This document shows positions 16,881-27,700 of a DNA stretch of 49,104 nucleotides, piece after piece; within the stretch, counting starts at the first letter, position 1; the number at the start of each line of letters is the position of its first letter. Under the pieces are notes generated by a model. The model was given only the letters and a program-made list of their open reading frames with translations. It was not told where the DNA came from and ran no database searches. Both the position numbers and the translations under genes were made by a program. The stretch comes from Akkermansia muciniphila (GTDB lineage Bacteria; Verrucomicrobiota; Verrucomicrobiia; Verrucomicrobiales; Verrucomicrobiaceae), in assembly GCA_945863205.1 (NCBI GenBank), contig CAMAZK010000005.1:1-49104 (forward strand). Reading direction: 5' to 3'.

Positions 16881-16985
16881 TCAGTCCCAAGGCTTCCTAC
16901 TACGCGTCCAGGGACCGAAAGCCGCCAACCCGGCGATGGTCACGACGATGAAGACGGCGACAAAGAGCGACTCCAGATTCCACAT
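16881..16985 (-). CDS. 34-residue single-pass membrane micro-protein
   Basis: From ATG at 16985 to TGA at 16881 the frame encodes a 34-residue peptide starting MWNLESLFVAVFIVVTIAGL and ending PWTRSRKPWD. It has one hydrophobic helix (about residues 7-23) flanked by an acidic N-side and a basic C-side, the pattern of a membrane micro-protein. Its start lies only 4 bp after the stop of the 51-residue frame upstream, and the GntP gene follows. Small accessory subunits of this general form are known for some symporters; a link to the permease here is inference. It is too short for ordinary gene calling. Confidence 0.5.
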   Translation of the reverse strand: MWNLESLFVAVFIVVTIAGLAAFGPWTRSRKPWD

Positions 16986-16989
16986 GGTC

Positions 16990-17145
16990 TCAATAATAAT
17001 AGGGCACCTTCACACCGCCGTTCTGCGACCGTGATCGGCGCCTCCGCCGACCGCCGCGGCGGCAGCGCCTGATGATGCTGACGATGCAACCAACGGTAAA
17101 AACCGCCGCCGTCGCGACAAGCAATGTGGCAGGCAACCAGAGCAT
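16990..17145 (-). CDS. 51-residue membrane micro-protein with Arg-rich tail
   Basis: The frame begins MLWLPATLLVATAAVFTVGC, continues IVSIIRRCRRGGRRRRRSRS and ends QNGGVKVPYYY. One transmembrane helix is followed by a strongly basic cytoplasmic-type tail with ten or more Arg residues. The start is set by AGGAGG at 17150-17155, rare in this window, in front of tandem ATG codons at 17148 and 17145; spacing favours the second. A GTG further upstream (17220) would add residues unlike a membrane protein. With the next small gene (4 bp downstream) and the GntP permease it seems to form a three-gene unit. No family recognised. Confidence 0.5.
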   Translation of the reverse strand: MLWLPATLLVATAAVFTVGCIVSIIRRCRRGGRRRRRSRSQNGGVKVPYYY

Positions 17146-17149
17146 CATG

Positions 17150-17155
17150 CCTCCT
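17150..17155 (-). promoter_or_regulatory. Shine-Dalgarno of the 51-residue micro-protein
   Basis: On the minus strand, AGGAGG lies 1 bp before the ATG at 17148 and 4 bp before the ATG at 17145. It is one of the few full anti-16S matches next to a start in this window and is the main reason to accept the micro-protein as a gene. Confidence 0.5.
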
Positions 17156-17341
17156 ACTTGCTGCAGCCAGGACAGCCTTTCAAAGGCTCCAGTGTGACTT
17201 CTCAGGCACACACCCGGCACCCCAAGACGAGCTTCACAGGTACGTTCTGGAACATTCTATCCCGCCAAGTGACTGCAGCCCCCTGAATTTTCACTGGCGC
17301 TGCGGCCCAAGGCGATTACTATCCACCCTCTCTTCCGAGAT

Positions 17342-17417
17342 GGTGACCGTAGTTCAAAGGTAGAGCCCCAGATTGTGATTCTGGTTGTTGCGGGTTCGAA
17401 TCCCGTCGGTCACCCCA
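17342..17417 (+). tRNA. tRNA-His (anticodon GTG)
   Basis: The acceptor stem pairs GTGACCG (17343-17349) with CGGTCAC (17407-17413). An extra 5' G at 17342 faces C73 at 17414, the G-1:C73 pair that identifies histidine tRNA. The anticodon arm is CCAGA-TTGTGAT-TCTGG with anticodon GTG, and the T arm contains GGGTTCGAATCCC. CCA is encoded (17415-17417). The gene stands alone, 47 bp before rnc. Confidence 0.96.
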
Positions 17418-17464
17418 TTTTCTTCTGGAGCACAAGCAGCACAGAAGCTTGATTCGGAACGCAC

Positions 17465-18199
17465 ATGGAAAAGCTGGAAACCATCCTCGGCCACACTTTT
17501 AGAGATCCGTCGCTGTTGAGGCTCGCGCTGACCCATGCAAGTGTCAGCTACGAGAATCAGCGCTTTCACGAAGACAACCAGCGGCTCGAATTTCTTGGCG
17601 ATGCCGTGATTCAACTCAGCCTTTCCCATTTTCTTTATCGAAAGCTGCCAAATGCCGATGAAGGCGTCCTGACCAAGTCGCGCGCCCACCTCGTCTCTAC
17701 CAAGGCCCTAGCGCGTATGGCACGCCGCCTGGGTCTCGGCGACTTTCTCATCATGGGCCGCGGCGAAGAGGCCAACGGCGGCCGGGAACGTGATTCCTCC
17801 CTCGCGGACGTCATGGAGGCCATCGCAGGTGCCGTCTATCTCGATGCCGGCCTCGAAGTGACCAGCGCCTTCGTCGCCCATCTCTTCGCTGAAGATCTTC
17901 AACTCGCCTGCGCCGGGCAGCTGGAGCCCAATCCGAAAGGCCAGCTCCAGGAGCAACTGCAAGCCATCAGCCAGATTCCGCCCAGCTACGACATTCTCTC
18001 CGAAAAGGGCCCCGACCACGCCAAGCACTTCGTGGCCTCAGTTTCTTGGATGAACCAGGAGCTCGGTCGTGGGTCCGGAAGGAGCAAAAAGGAGGCGGAA
18101 GCCCAGGCCGCTCAGCAAGCTCTGGACACTCCGGGCCTCGAAAATCGGCTGCGCATAGCCTGTCAACAACAGGACCCACAAGTCGCCCTTTCTGACTGA
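17465..18199 (+). CDS. rnc: Ribonuclease III
   Basis: The 244-residue enzyme cleaves double-stranded RNA in rRNA and mRNA maturation. The catalytic signature NQRLEFLGDAVIQL sits at about residues 38-51, with Glu and Asp that bind Mg2+, and the second acidic cluster is SSLADVMEAIAGAVYLDAGL (about 115-135). A C-terminal dsRNA-binding domain runs from NPKGQLQEQLQAI (about 155) through the GSGRSKKEAEAQAAQQALD helix (about 205-225). The length is usual for the family. It lies just after tRNA-His on the same strand and could be read from the same promoter; no terminator is seen between them. Confidence 0.96.
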   Translation: MEKLETILGHTFRDPSLLRLALTHASVSYENQRFHEDNQRLEFLGDAVIQLSLSHFLYRKLPNADEGVLTKSRAHLVSTKALARMARRLGLGDFLIMGRGEEANGGRERDSSLADVMEAIAGAVYLDAGLEVTSAFVAHLFAEDLQLACAGQLEPNPKGQLQEQLQAISQIPPSYDILSEKGPDHAKHFVASVSWMNQELGRGSGRSKKEAEAQAAQQALDTPGLENRLRIACQQQDPQVALSD

Positions 18200-18390
18200 T
18201 TCTGCAGAAAACTCAGAGTTCCGCGCCGCTGTGCCCAGCCTGCTGTGAATTCCTTCACAACCGAGGTGCTCATGGAACCCTTGAAGAATGAGCGTGGAAC
18301 CGGGTTGTTGCACTTCTTCGCAGCACTTACGGATATGATGAATTAAACAACCTAGTTTGTCTCAATCATAAGCATTGGGCATAACTCGCT

Positions 18391-21186
18391 TCAGGAGATT
18401 TGAGAATGCGTCAGGGGCTGCTGAATCAAGCGGTCCATGGTCTCCTCCAGACACTTGATCTCCGCCGCGCTCAACTTCTGCCCTTTGCCGTTGTGGAGGT
18501 AGATCGAGTCGATGGCCACGCCGTTCTCGGTGCTGATGCGTGCGTTCGTCACGCTCACGCCGAGGCGTCCCAGGGCCATGAAGATGTCGTAGAGCAGTCC
18601 GAGCCGGTCCACCAACTGCAGCTCCAGGATGGTGTGGTCGGGAGACATGTCGTTGCTGACGTAGCAGCGCTGAGGAATCTCCTCACCGATCTCGTCCCGC
18701 AGAGAGACGGACTTGCCGATTTTTGCCGCGATGGCGTCGCTGAAGTCGAAATTCTCACCGCTGAAGGCCTTCCGAACCGACTCTTCCACACGGTTGCGGG
18801 CGCTTTTCGTGCTCACAGCGGTCAGATTCGAGGTGCAAACCCGGAAAATATCCAGAACTAGATGGTCGCCACGGCGAAAAAGATCGGCACTGAGAATATT
18901 GATCTGCTCCGCCGCCAGCGCCCCCGAGATCCGCGCCAGAAGCAGTTGCCTGTCCCAGCACACCACGGTCAGATCGCTATGACCGGCGTGATCCTCCCAG
19001 GACATGACCGGCAGGAGGCCGGCAGCCGCCTTCTCGCTCATCAGTTGCTCGAAGAATTTGCGGAACTGGCGGATGTGGTCGCAGATGACCTCCGGCTCCC
19101 GGAACTTGAAGTAGGAGGGAGGCATGTAGCGGACATGCGCGGAAATTTCGTCCTTGTAGCCCGCTCCGAGATTCTTGACCAACCCCGCCAGCTGTTCTTC
19201 CTCCGGCGCCTCGATCTCGCGCATGAACTCCTTGGGTGCCTCCAGATAGCGGATCGTGCTGTGATACAACTGACGGATAGCCGCCTCCTTGTAGCCGCTC
19301 CAGCTCTTGTCGCTTGTGCCCTTGGAGTCGGCGTAGGTCATCAGGAGCAGTGCATCCAGGTTTTCCCGCGTGCGAATGATCGACGCGAATTCCTCGATGA
19401 CCTGCGGTTCATCCAGGCTCTTGGTCGTCGCCGTACGGAACATGAGCAGGTGATTGTCCACCAAGAACAGCAGGAGGCGCCGGCGCTCACCTTTGATCAT
19501 CAGACGCCTACAGACGGCTGCTGCCATCGTGGTGCTTTCATCAGAATGCGTTTTCTTGTTCGCGGCGCGGCCTGCATCATGCAGCAGCAGCGCCAGATGC
19601 AGGATGTAAGGCTCCTGGAGCTCCCGGTAAAGATGGCGGTAGAGTTCCACGCCGACCGCTGCGGGGTCCGTCAAAGAGTCGAGGATTTCGATCGTCCGCA
19701 GCGTGTGCTCGTCTGCCGTGTAGAGGTGGAAGAACTCGTGCTGTACGAGATTGGTCAGGGCCCCGAATTCCGGCATGTAGCGGCCCAGGAAACCCACCCG
19801 GTGCATCTGGCGCAGCGTGCGCGCTGCTTCTCCCTTGCTGGAGAGAATAGATTCAAAAATTTCCCGGTTGGCCTTGTTGTAGCGGAAGCTCACATCCACG
19901 ATCCGGAAATTCTCTTGAATGAGCAGGAAAAGGTCGGGACTGAGGCGCAGATGCCTCTTCTGCGTGTGGAGAAACAGGCGGATCAACCGCTGGGGATCGT
20001 CTTTGAAAATGGTGCCGTTCTCAGCATACACGCGCTCGTGCTTGCGGATGAATCCGTCGAAGCGCTCCTGCTGCTTCTCCTCCTTCTTCTTGCGTGCCAG
20101 GAAGCCCATCAGGCGGTTCTTCTTGGGCTCGTTCTCCAGCTGCTGCAGGTGGAAGCGGTCCATCACTTCGCTGCTACGCTGGAGGATGTCCCGCGTCGCA
20201 GTGTAGTAGTCATGCATCATCGCCTCGATGCGGCGCAGCAGCTTCTTATGGCGGTAGCCCAGGTTGGTGGCCACCGGTCCTTGTCGGCGCAGCGTCAGCA
20301 GATCCTCAGCCCGCTTCTCCGTGTAGTGCATTTCATTGCGCACCCGCAAGATCAGGTCGTAGGCTTCAGAGACCTCGCGCCAGCCCGCTTTGGAAATCAA
20401 ACCGAGTCCGACGAGATCCTTCGGATTCAAAGTGCGGTGCCGCGCATAGGTCATCCAGATCAGGTTCTGGTAGTCACGCAGCCCGCCGCAGCCGTTCTTC
20501 ACGTGCGGCTCCTGGACAAAAGGCGTGTTGCCCTGCTTCACATGCCTTGCCGCCAGGTCCATCTGACGCAGTTGGAGAAACTCCTCCTCGCGACCGTCCA
20601 TGCATTCCTTGTCAAAACGAGACCGGAATTCCTCGAACGCCTCCGACCGTCCGGCGAGAAAACGTGCCTCCATGAGTGCCGTCTTCGTCTCGATGTTCTC
20701 ATTTGCCAGGGCCAGGCATTCGCCCACGCTGCGGGCTCCGTGGCCCACCTTGAACTTCAGATCGTAAAAGTAGAGCAGGTAGTCGCGGATCAGCTGCGCC
20801 ACCTCCGGACTCACCCGACCGCTGTTGCCGGGAAACATGAAGGTCAGGTCCACATCGCTACCCGGACTCATCACCCGGCGGCCGTAGCCGCCGTGTGCGA
20901 TCACGCTCACATCGAGCTCTTCGCGCACCTTCTCCGGCAGTGCGGAGACGCATTCACGCCAGAGCAGCCGCACGAGATAGTCAATGACGTCGGAGCGCAT
21001 CCGGCACACCTCCGCGCCGCAGAAATTACCGCTTCGGTGCCGCTGCTTGATGCGCTGCTCCTTGACCTTCAAAAACTGCTTTGCCCGCCGGAGGGTCTCC
21101 GTGCGTCCACGGGGCAGCTTGTCCTCTTCAGGAAAGAACTTCTGCGCACTTTTCTTGAGATGGCGCAGGTACTCGCGTTCGGTCAT
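18391..21186 (-). CDS. glnD: [Protein-PII] uridylyltransferase / uridylyl-removing enzyme
   Basis: The 931-residue protein is GlnD, which senses glutamine and adds or removes UMP on PII signal proteins. The nucleotidyltransferase motif GGYGRRVMSPGSDVDLTF lies at about 99-116, and the GlnD-specific HVKNGCGGLRDYQNLIW follows near 230. The HD region reads LHLALLLHDAGRAANKKTHS with His536-Asp537; the usual HDIAKGRGGDHS wording is changed (an Ala-Gly-Arg replaces Ile-Ala-Lys). Two ACT domains follow at about 735-810 (LTVVCWDRQLLLARISGALA) and 845-920 (LELQLVDRLGLLYDIFMALG), expected to bind glutamine. It starts 11 bp after apt. No PII or glutamine synthetase gene is in view. Confidence 0.93.
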   Translation of the reverse strand: MTEREYLRHLKKSAQKFFPEEDKLPRGRTETLRRAKQFLKVKEQRIKQRHRSGNFCGAEVCRMRSDVIDYLVRLLWRECVSALPEKVREELDVSVIAHGGYGRRVMSPGSDVDLTFMFPGNSGRVSPEVAQLIRDYLLYFYDLKFKVGHGARSVGECLALANENIETKTALMEARFLAGRSEAFEEFRSRFDKECMDGREEEFLQLRQMDLAARHVKQGNTPFVQEPHVKNGCGGLRDYQNLIWMTYARHRTLNPKDLVGLGLISKAGWREVSEAYDLILRVRNEMHYTEKRAEDLLTLRRQGPVATNLGYRHKKLLRRIEAMMHDYYTATRDILQRSSEVMDRFHLQQLENEPKKNRLMGFLARKKKEEKQQERFDGFIRKHERVYAENGTIFKDDPQRLIRLFLHTQKRHLRLSPDLFLLIQENFRIVDVSFRYNKANREIFESILSSKGEAARTLRQMHRVGFLGRYMPEFGALTNLVQHEFFHLYTADEHTLRTIEILDSLTDPAAVGVELYRHLYRELQEPYILHLALLLHDAGRAANKKTHSDESTTMAAAVCRRLMIKGERRRLLLFLVDNHLLMFRTATTKSLDEPQVIEEFASIIRTRENLDALLLMTYADSKGTSDKSWSGYKEAAIRQLYHSTIRYLEAPKEFMREIEAPEEEQLAGLVKNLGAGYKDEISAHVRYMPPSYFKFREPEVICDHIRQFRKFFEQLMSEKAAAGLLPVMSWEDHAGHSDLTVVCWDRQLLLARISGALAAEQINILSADLFRRGDHLVLDIFRVCTSNLTAVSTKSARNRVEESVRKAFSGENFDFSDAIAAKIGKSVSLRDEIGEEIPQRCYVSNDMSPDHTILELQLVDRLGLLYDIFMALGRLGVSVTNARISTENGVAIDSIYLHNGKGQKLSAAEIKCLEETMDRLIQQPLTHSQIS

Positions 21187-21197
21187 CGCAGCGTGAT

Positions 21198-21731
21198 TTA
21201 ATAAGTGAGAAGCGCATGGACAGGGCCATGGCCCGCCAGTTTGTCACGACCCTTCAGAAACGACAGCTCGATGAAAAACGTGCTGCCCACGACCTTTCCG
21301 CCGGCCTCGCTGATCAGATGCAGCGCCGCCGCCGCCGTGCCGCCCGTGGCCAGCAGGTCGTCCGCAAGCAGAACGGTTTCTCCCGGGGCGATCGCGTCCA
21401 GATGCATCTCCACCGAATTCGTCCCGTACTCGAGCGCATAGTCCACGCCGCGAGTCTGCCACGGCAGCTTGCCCTTCTTCCGCACCGGAACGAATCCCGC
21501 GCGCAACCTCTCCGCGATCAACGCACCAAAGATGAAGCCCCGCGCATCAATGCCTACCACTTTGTCCACATGCGTGATGCCAGTGGCCTCGATCATACCG
21601 TCGATGGAGGCCGCTATCAGCTCCGGCGCCGCCAGCACCGGAGTGATGTCCTTGAAAAGGATGCCCGGCTTCGGGAAGTCGGGCACGTCGCGGATCGTGC
21701 TGCGGATGCGGTCAAGAGTGTCAGGGGCCAT
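21198..21731 (-). CDS. apt: Adenine phosphoribosyltransferase
   Basis: The 177-residue enzyme makes AMP from adenine and PRPP in purine salvage. The family start DVPDFPKPGILFKDITPVL (about 16-34) is intact, as is VVGIDARGFIFGALIAERL and the PRPP-binding loop ETVLLADDLLATGGTAAAAL (about 118-137). Length is typical. It is followed closely by glnD, giving an apt-glnD pair, and preceded by the giant gene on the same strand with a gap of 52 bp. ATG at 21731 is the natural start. Confidence 0.96.
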   Translation of the reverse strand: MAPDTLDRIRSTIRDVPDFPKPGILFKDITPVLAAPELIAASIDGMIEATGITHVDKVVGIDARGFIFGALIAERLRAGFVPVRKKGKLPWQTRGVDYALEYGTNSVEMHLDAIAPGETVLLADDLLATGGTAAAALHLISEAGGKVVGSTFFIELSFLKGRDKLAGHGPVHALLTY

Positions 21732-21783
21732 GTCACCCGATCATGGAGGAGATGCGTGGATGCGCAAGCGACGCTGCACCGCG

Positions 21784-24700
21784 TTATTTCTTCTTCGACA
21801 AGGCATCTGCCTTTCTTTGAAGGTCCTCCTCAAGCGCCGCATCGGAACCTTGGTGCGCAGCTGTCGCGAGTTTTGTCCAAACGGATGAATTGAGACGTTC
21901 CGCATCCAGAGTGGCGAGCCGCCGGGCCAGCAGAAGCAAGCCACTATCGTTCTTTTCCTCACGAAGCCAGTCGATAAGCCCGTCAGCAAGCCGGGCGAGG
22001 GATTCGGGTGGCGCCGTGGGGATGATCTGGTGCCACTCACCTTGGGTCATGACCCCTTTTTTGTCCGCTTCCTTGATGAGCATGCGCGCGCTCGGCGCAC
22101 GATTTCCTGACTGAGATGCGACGAGAAACTGTAGGCATTCCTCGGGCGTCAACTGACATCTCGACCAGGTGTCCACGGCCAGATCGATCGAAAGCGGATG
22201 CCAGCGAAAAGCCGCCAGATGACGAAGGGCCTCCTCACGTCCTTGAGCTGTCTTTTGGGCCATCGCAATGCGGGCGCGCAGTGCCATCGGGAAGTCGTGC
22301 GGGAAGGCGTTGGTCTCGCCACCCGCCAGTGCCTCCCACAGAGGCAGCATCTGTGACCATTCAGCCGGAGGATGCGTCGTTTCCCACTGCTGCTGGAGTG
22401 TCGAAAGTTCGGCAGCAGCAGTCCACAGCCACTGGCTTTCGCGAGGCATTCGCACTGGGATCTGCGTGGGGTTGTCCTCCATGGCTGGAGCCGCTTTCAC
22501 AAGTGCTTCGATCCATTGGTTCCACATCTGCGGCCCCCCTCCGACCAGCGCTTCTCCCGCTGCGGTCAAGGTGACCATGCGGATGTGCTGGTTCCACAGT
22601 GGATTGGAAAATGCAAAGGCAGAGCTTTCCAACCGGCGCTCCCGAAGCCACTCAACGACAACCGGATGACACCGCAGCGCGGGCAGAACCTCGGGCAGCA
22701 TTGTCTCGGCGGCCCCCTCAATCCTGAGCAACCGGTTCAGCGCAGCCAGATGAGGGGGATTGTTCGGGTCGATACCAGCCAAGGCAGCCCTGGCTCGATC
22801 AAGCCGTGGAATGGCGGGAGGCGCGGTCGCGTCATCTGGCAGAAACGCCAGCACCAGCCTGGCGGTCATCCGGCATGCCTCATCCAGCCCAGCGCTGTCC
22901 ACCGCGCCGGCAATTCGCTCGTCCGCGGCGGTGAGGGCGGGCAGATGTTTGAAATCGTAGCGCCAGGATTTCGGCCCGCTGTCCATTGCAGAATGAAAGT
23001 AGAGCGGCAACCAGTCCGCACAGGCGGCTCTGGCATCTGTTGAAGAGCGCAATTCGCGAAACAAGTCATCCATGGACAGGCGGGAGGCCATCGCGGCGGC
23101 ACGCAGCAGAGCCCGCCGCTGCTCTTGCAATCCGGCACGTTCGAGCACGACGAGAAGCGGTTTGATCGTCGTTTGGGCGATGCTCGACTCGCCACCTGGA
23201 GAGACATTGGACCACGAACTCCGGGGCAGCGCCAGCCAGCCAATCATGGCTTCGGCAGCTTTGCCGGCGGCTTTCTCCATCGCGGGGTCTGGAGCCGCGC
23301 CGTTCAACCAACCCAAATCCCGACCTTTAAAACTCGACTCGTAGTCATTCTCGTCGAAAAGCGACGTCGTTTGACTCCAGCACTCAAGCGCTGTGAGACG
23401 CTGCGTCGGCGACAAACGGGTAACGTCCAGACTGGCCACCCGAACCAGCAACGCCGCCGGCCAGTCGCCTTGTGCCTGCCCCGGGGGCAAGGGCGCGTCC
23501 GGCTGGTTGCGATGCATCAGAGCCCACTCAAGCCAAGGATCGCGCCTTTCGGTCGGCATCGTGGCTAGCACTGACGCTGGATCGAAGACCGACCCGAACA
23601 CCGGAAGCAGCAGCAACGCCCGGGGACCGGCGTCCTCGGGCAATAGCCGCAGAATGAGCGATGCCTGAGTTTCAGTCGTCCTGGGCTGCACGTTGGTCAT
23701 CAAATGGGGGACGTGTCCGGTGAGCTTCCGACCGCCCAAGAGTCCTGCAAAGTTCTCCGCATGCTGAATCACGTAACGCGTGAGGGCTTCCAACTGGCGG
23801 TCCCGCTCGCTCGGGTTGTTTGAATTGGATAATCGCAGGGGCTCAACCATGGCACCCCCCAGATGTTCCCACAGCCAGGCCTCTCGTGTGAAACCTTCCG
23901 GCATCACTTCCTGCCAGTCTTCGGCAGCCAGCAGAGAAATGCCGTGCTTCGCTACCTCATGGGCCCGAACATTGCCGACAGCCAGCAGGGCCAAAACATC
24001 GGCGGCAAGAGGTGCGAGGCGCTGCTTCACTTCACTCGAAGAGTCCGAGCGGCTGGTGGTGCGGGTCAGCCAGGAGGCTGCCAGTTGATAGGACTCGTCA
24101 GATACCACAGGGGCCGGAATGAGTTTCAGTACGCTGTCAGGCCCCGCTCTGACCGCGGCTTTGAAAAGCTCCGGCTGCGCTACATGTAGGGCGGCTGAAA
24201 GTGCCGCCAGCGTCTCCTTGGACGCTCGCTTCAGATCGTTCCGGCAGGGCGTCAACGCTGCTTCGATTCTGCTCGCGAGAAGCTCCTGGCCCGGTCGGTA
24301 GCCGCGTGCGAGGATCAGCAGCGCGGTGCCAAGGTCTGGTTTTTCGCGCTGTTTCGCGTCCAGCCACCGAATCGGTTCATCATAGTTGCTCAGCCCCACC
24401 CTTTCGGCAAACTCCCAAATCGGCACGTGCCCGTCGTGGGGCGTGAGCCAGATGGGATCTGGCAGGTCGGACACCACACCGCTGGCATCGAGGACGCGCT
24501 TCCACTCTTCCAAGATCCGGGCACTGCTGGGAAGGTTCGGGCGGAGGGACATCAGGTGGGCAACCGCCCCCCTGACCGCATCGAGTCCCATGTCTTTCGA
24601 AACCTCTAGAACCGCACGAAAGTGACCTGAGGAGTTCTCAGCCAGAAACTCCAGAACGTCATACGCATGCTTCCAGGACTCTCGATCCTTCAGACTGGAC

Positions 24701-27700
24701 CGGCCATACGGCCAGCCCTGCCAGAAGTTGTTGCGTTCTGGCACGTAGTTGCGGAATACGGCCTTCATGGCGGCAGACCCATACTCGTCCCCTAAAACAT
24801 CACGCAAAAGCCCGCGCAGATCCGCCGTCGCATCATGCCCCTCCAGTTCGCGAGTGTGCAGCCACATCATGTTTGCTGGGTACTGCAAATAATCATTGCG
24901 GAAGGGCGCCGCCAAAAGTCGCCAGAGGTTCAAATCGACGTCGAGCTTCCTTCGCGACGCTGTGCGGAGTGTCCAGGCTAGGGCTTCGATCGGCCCCAGG
25001 GCTGTCATGTTCTGATGGGCCAGGTGGAACTCGTCACGCGGGCAGGTCGCCAGCAATTCGAGCTTCTTTTGTATCACGCGCTGCGGACGCTCCTGCGCGG
25101 CTTCCAATGCCGGTCGGCACTCCGTTTCCCACCACTCCAGGTCCTGCGTGGCGGCCAGATGATCGAATAAAAACAGCACAGCGTCTTGATGCAGGGAACG
25201 CTCACGCAGAAGATCCATGTCGATGGTCACACGTGGGAAGTTGATCGCAGGAACGCTGCCACGCGGCCGCGCTCGCAAGTGCGCCAGGGCCAGTTCCGCG
25301 ATCTCCCGGTCCGTCTTCTTTTCGATCCGCTGTGCATAGTCGAGCGTCACCTCAAACCATGTGCCGTAACGGCATGCCGGATAACGGCGCATCATCTCGT
25401 GGAGGGTCGGCAGGATCGCCGCCGCCGTGTCACGATGCTCTTGGTTGCGCGCGGGTGTCCACTCCCCGGGGAACCCCTTGCCCAGGCGCCATGACTCTAC
25501 AAACACGGGCAGCCAGTCAGGTGCCGGGAGTTGCTCCGTCCATCGCTGTGCCAGCAGCATCGCGAACCTGCCAGCTCTTAGATAGGCATCAAAGTCCTTC
25601 CTTTCCCGCACCTCCTTCGCCCACTGTTCAACCGCTATGGCCGCAGTTTTTGGCTCTTGAAGACACAGCCGCCACACGCGTTCTGTGATGATGGTGATGT
25701 CGGTTCCATCCTTGAGCATCTCGTGAACGAGCGACGGGAGATTCTGGACCGTCAGCTTGTCCGCCGTGTCTGGCTTCGACGCCGTTTCCCAGGCATTCAA
25801 AAGCCTGTTGGCCTCGGACCCTTGAGACGCCTGCACCCCCGTAACTCCGACAGGCCACGGCACGTCCTGGCGCTGGGCAGCGACGGCTATCTCGCTCTTC
25901 TTGATCACGGTCTTGAGCTGCTCGCGGCTGGCTTTCTCCAGTTCCGCCGCTTCGTCACCTGCCAGCCACTGTTCTCTTACAGCCGTCTGAAGCATGCGGG
26001 AGACATCCAGAATCTGCTGGGCAAATGCATCTTGTTTGACGCTGTTTCGCTCCATCGAAAAGAAGGCCGCCCGGTTTATCACCTGTGCCTGCATGGCATT
26101 GAGATCGATCTTCAAAAAAGTCCGGATCATCTCCACGGTGCTGCTTCTACGCGGTGGCTCGAAAAAGGGCTTCAACTGCTGGCGGCGGGCTGAGTCATCG
26201 AGGGAGGCTTCGACCGCCAGCCGCAACCTGAGAGCCAGCATCCAAGGACGGACCAGCTGGCGCCTGTCGAGTTCGTTCAGCACCTCCTGCTGCGTCTGGC
26301 GGCTTTCGGCGGCCAGCCCGGGCGCCGGAAAATGTGGCGGGCGTTCACTCAGATTCCGATCTGTAAAGTCCAGCGGCGCACCAAGATCAAAAACAAGACC
26401 CTCGCACCAGTCCAGTGTTTCGGCAGCAGCCGTTGCCGGCCATTGGCGCAAGATTTTAAGGGCGACGATCCCCTCGGCTTGCAGCACAGGACTCGAATGG
26501 TCGCCTTGCGTCCACCAGGATCGCAACCATGCCGCAGCCAGAACTGGATCAGCCGTGGCGAGGCGGCTCACCAGTGCCTTTAGGTTTTCGGCTCCCGCCT
26601 CCGTCTGACACGCCCAACGTGCGTAACTGGCAAGCAGCCTGGTGTCTGGCTTTCGCAATCGAAACGCCCGGTCCACCAACTGGTCCAGCAGCGTCTGGAG
26701 TGCACCCTGGCGCTCGTCCTTCACATACAAGGCTTCGGCAATCAAGATCCCTGCCGCGCCCACCCATCGCGCATCCTCCTCAGGCGGCCACATCTCCGCC
26801 AACTGCACCAGGATCCCGCCCGCCCACACACACTCCTCGGTGGACGGTCGAATCCGCGTCTTGACGTCACGACACCACCCTTCGACCTGCCGGGAAAAGG
26901 CCGCGCTGTCCCTTTGCAGCGCCTCCTTGGCGATCTTCAGGGTCGCCGTCGCGGTTGCCTGCGCGTCGAATTGACTCTTCGCAAACAATTGGAAACCTTC
27001 TGTGGACTCCACCGGGTCTGCCAGCAGCATGTCGCTGAGTTTTTGCGCCATCTCATCACGTCGGCCGATGTCTTCGGGACTGTCGGGTGGCGGCATAATG
27101 TCAGACGATTGGGGCTTCCACTCCTTGCGGAGGTATTTCAGTGTCTCTCCCGCCCACGTCCGATAAGACTGGTATTGTGGGGAGCGCTTCAAACGTTTGG
27201 CGGATTCCTCCTGCCACAGCAACGCCAGCCGGCCCCAGTCCGCCCGCCGGGCTGCCGTCACATGGGATTCACCATCCGAATACAGAGAAGTGATAACCCG
27301 CTCGGCCTGAAACCACTGCTCGTCGGTGAAGCTCAGCGCCATCTTGATGATGCGCTCCGGGGATTTCTCCAAATGGATCTGCACCTGATGCTTGAAGCTG
27401 GCCGCCGCCAGCTGCGGAATGGATTCCATTTTTTCCAGCAGGTCCAGCCAGGCGGCGAGTCGCTCCCGATTGCCCGCAAGCTTCATGACATTTTCGACAT
27501 CGGTGCCATAGGCGTAGGAATCGAACATCCACGGCTTGTCCGGCAGCAACGGCAGAACGCTGGTCGAACCAACACCGGTGATGATCCGTTGCCAGCCTTC
27601 CAAAATATAGCTGGTCATTTCTTCAACCGGAAGCCGGTCCAGAACCTGGTCTAAAAGTGCCGCTGCCGCCAGCTTTGCCTCGGTCGTCGGAAAATCGTCG

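Noticed and set aside
18862..21201. Very long open frame (779 codons) on the plus strand opposite glnD
   Set aside because: It is the antisense shadow of a well-supported glnD gene in high-GC DNA; the translated sequence has no family features and is rich in residues produced by reverse-complemented codons.
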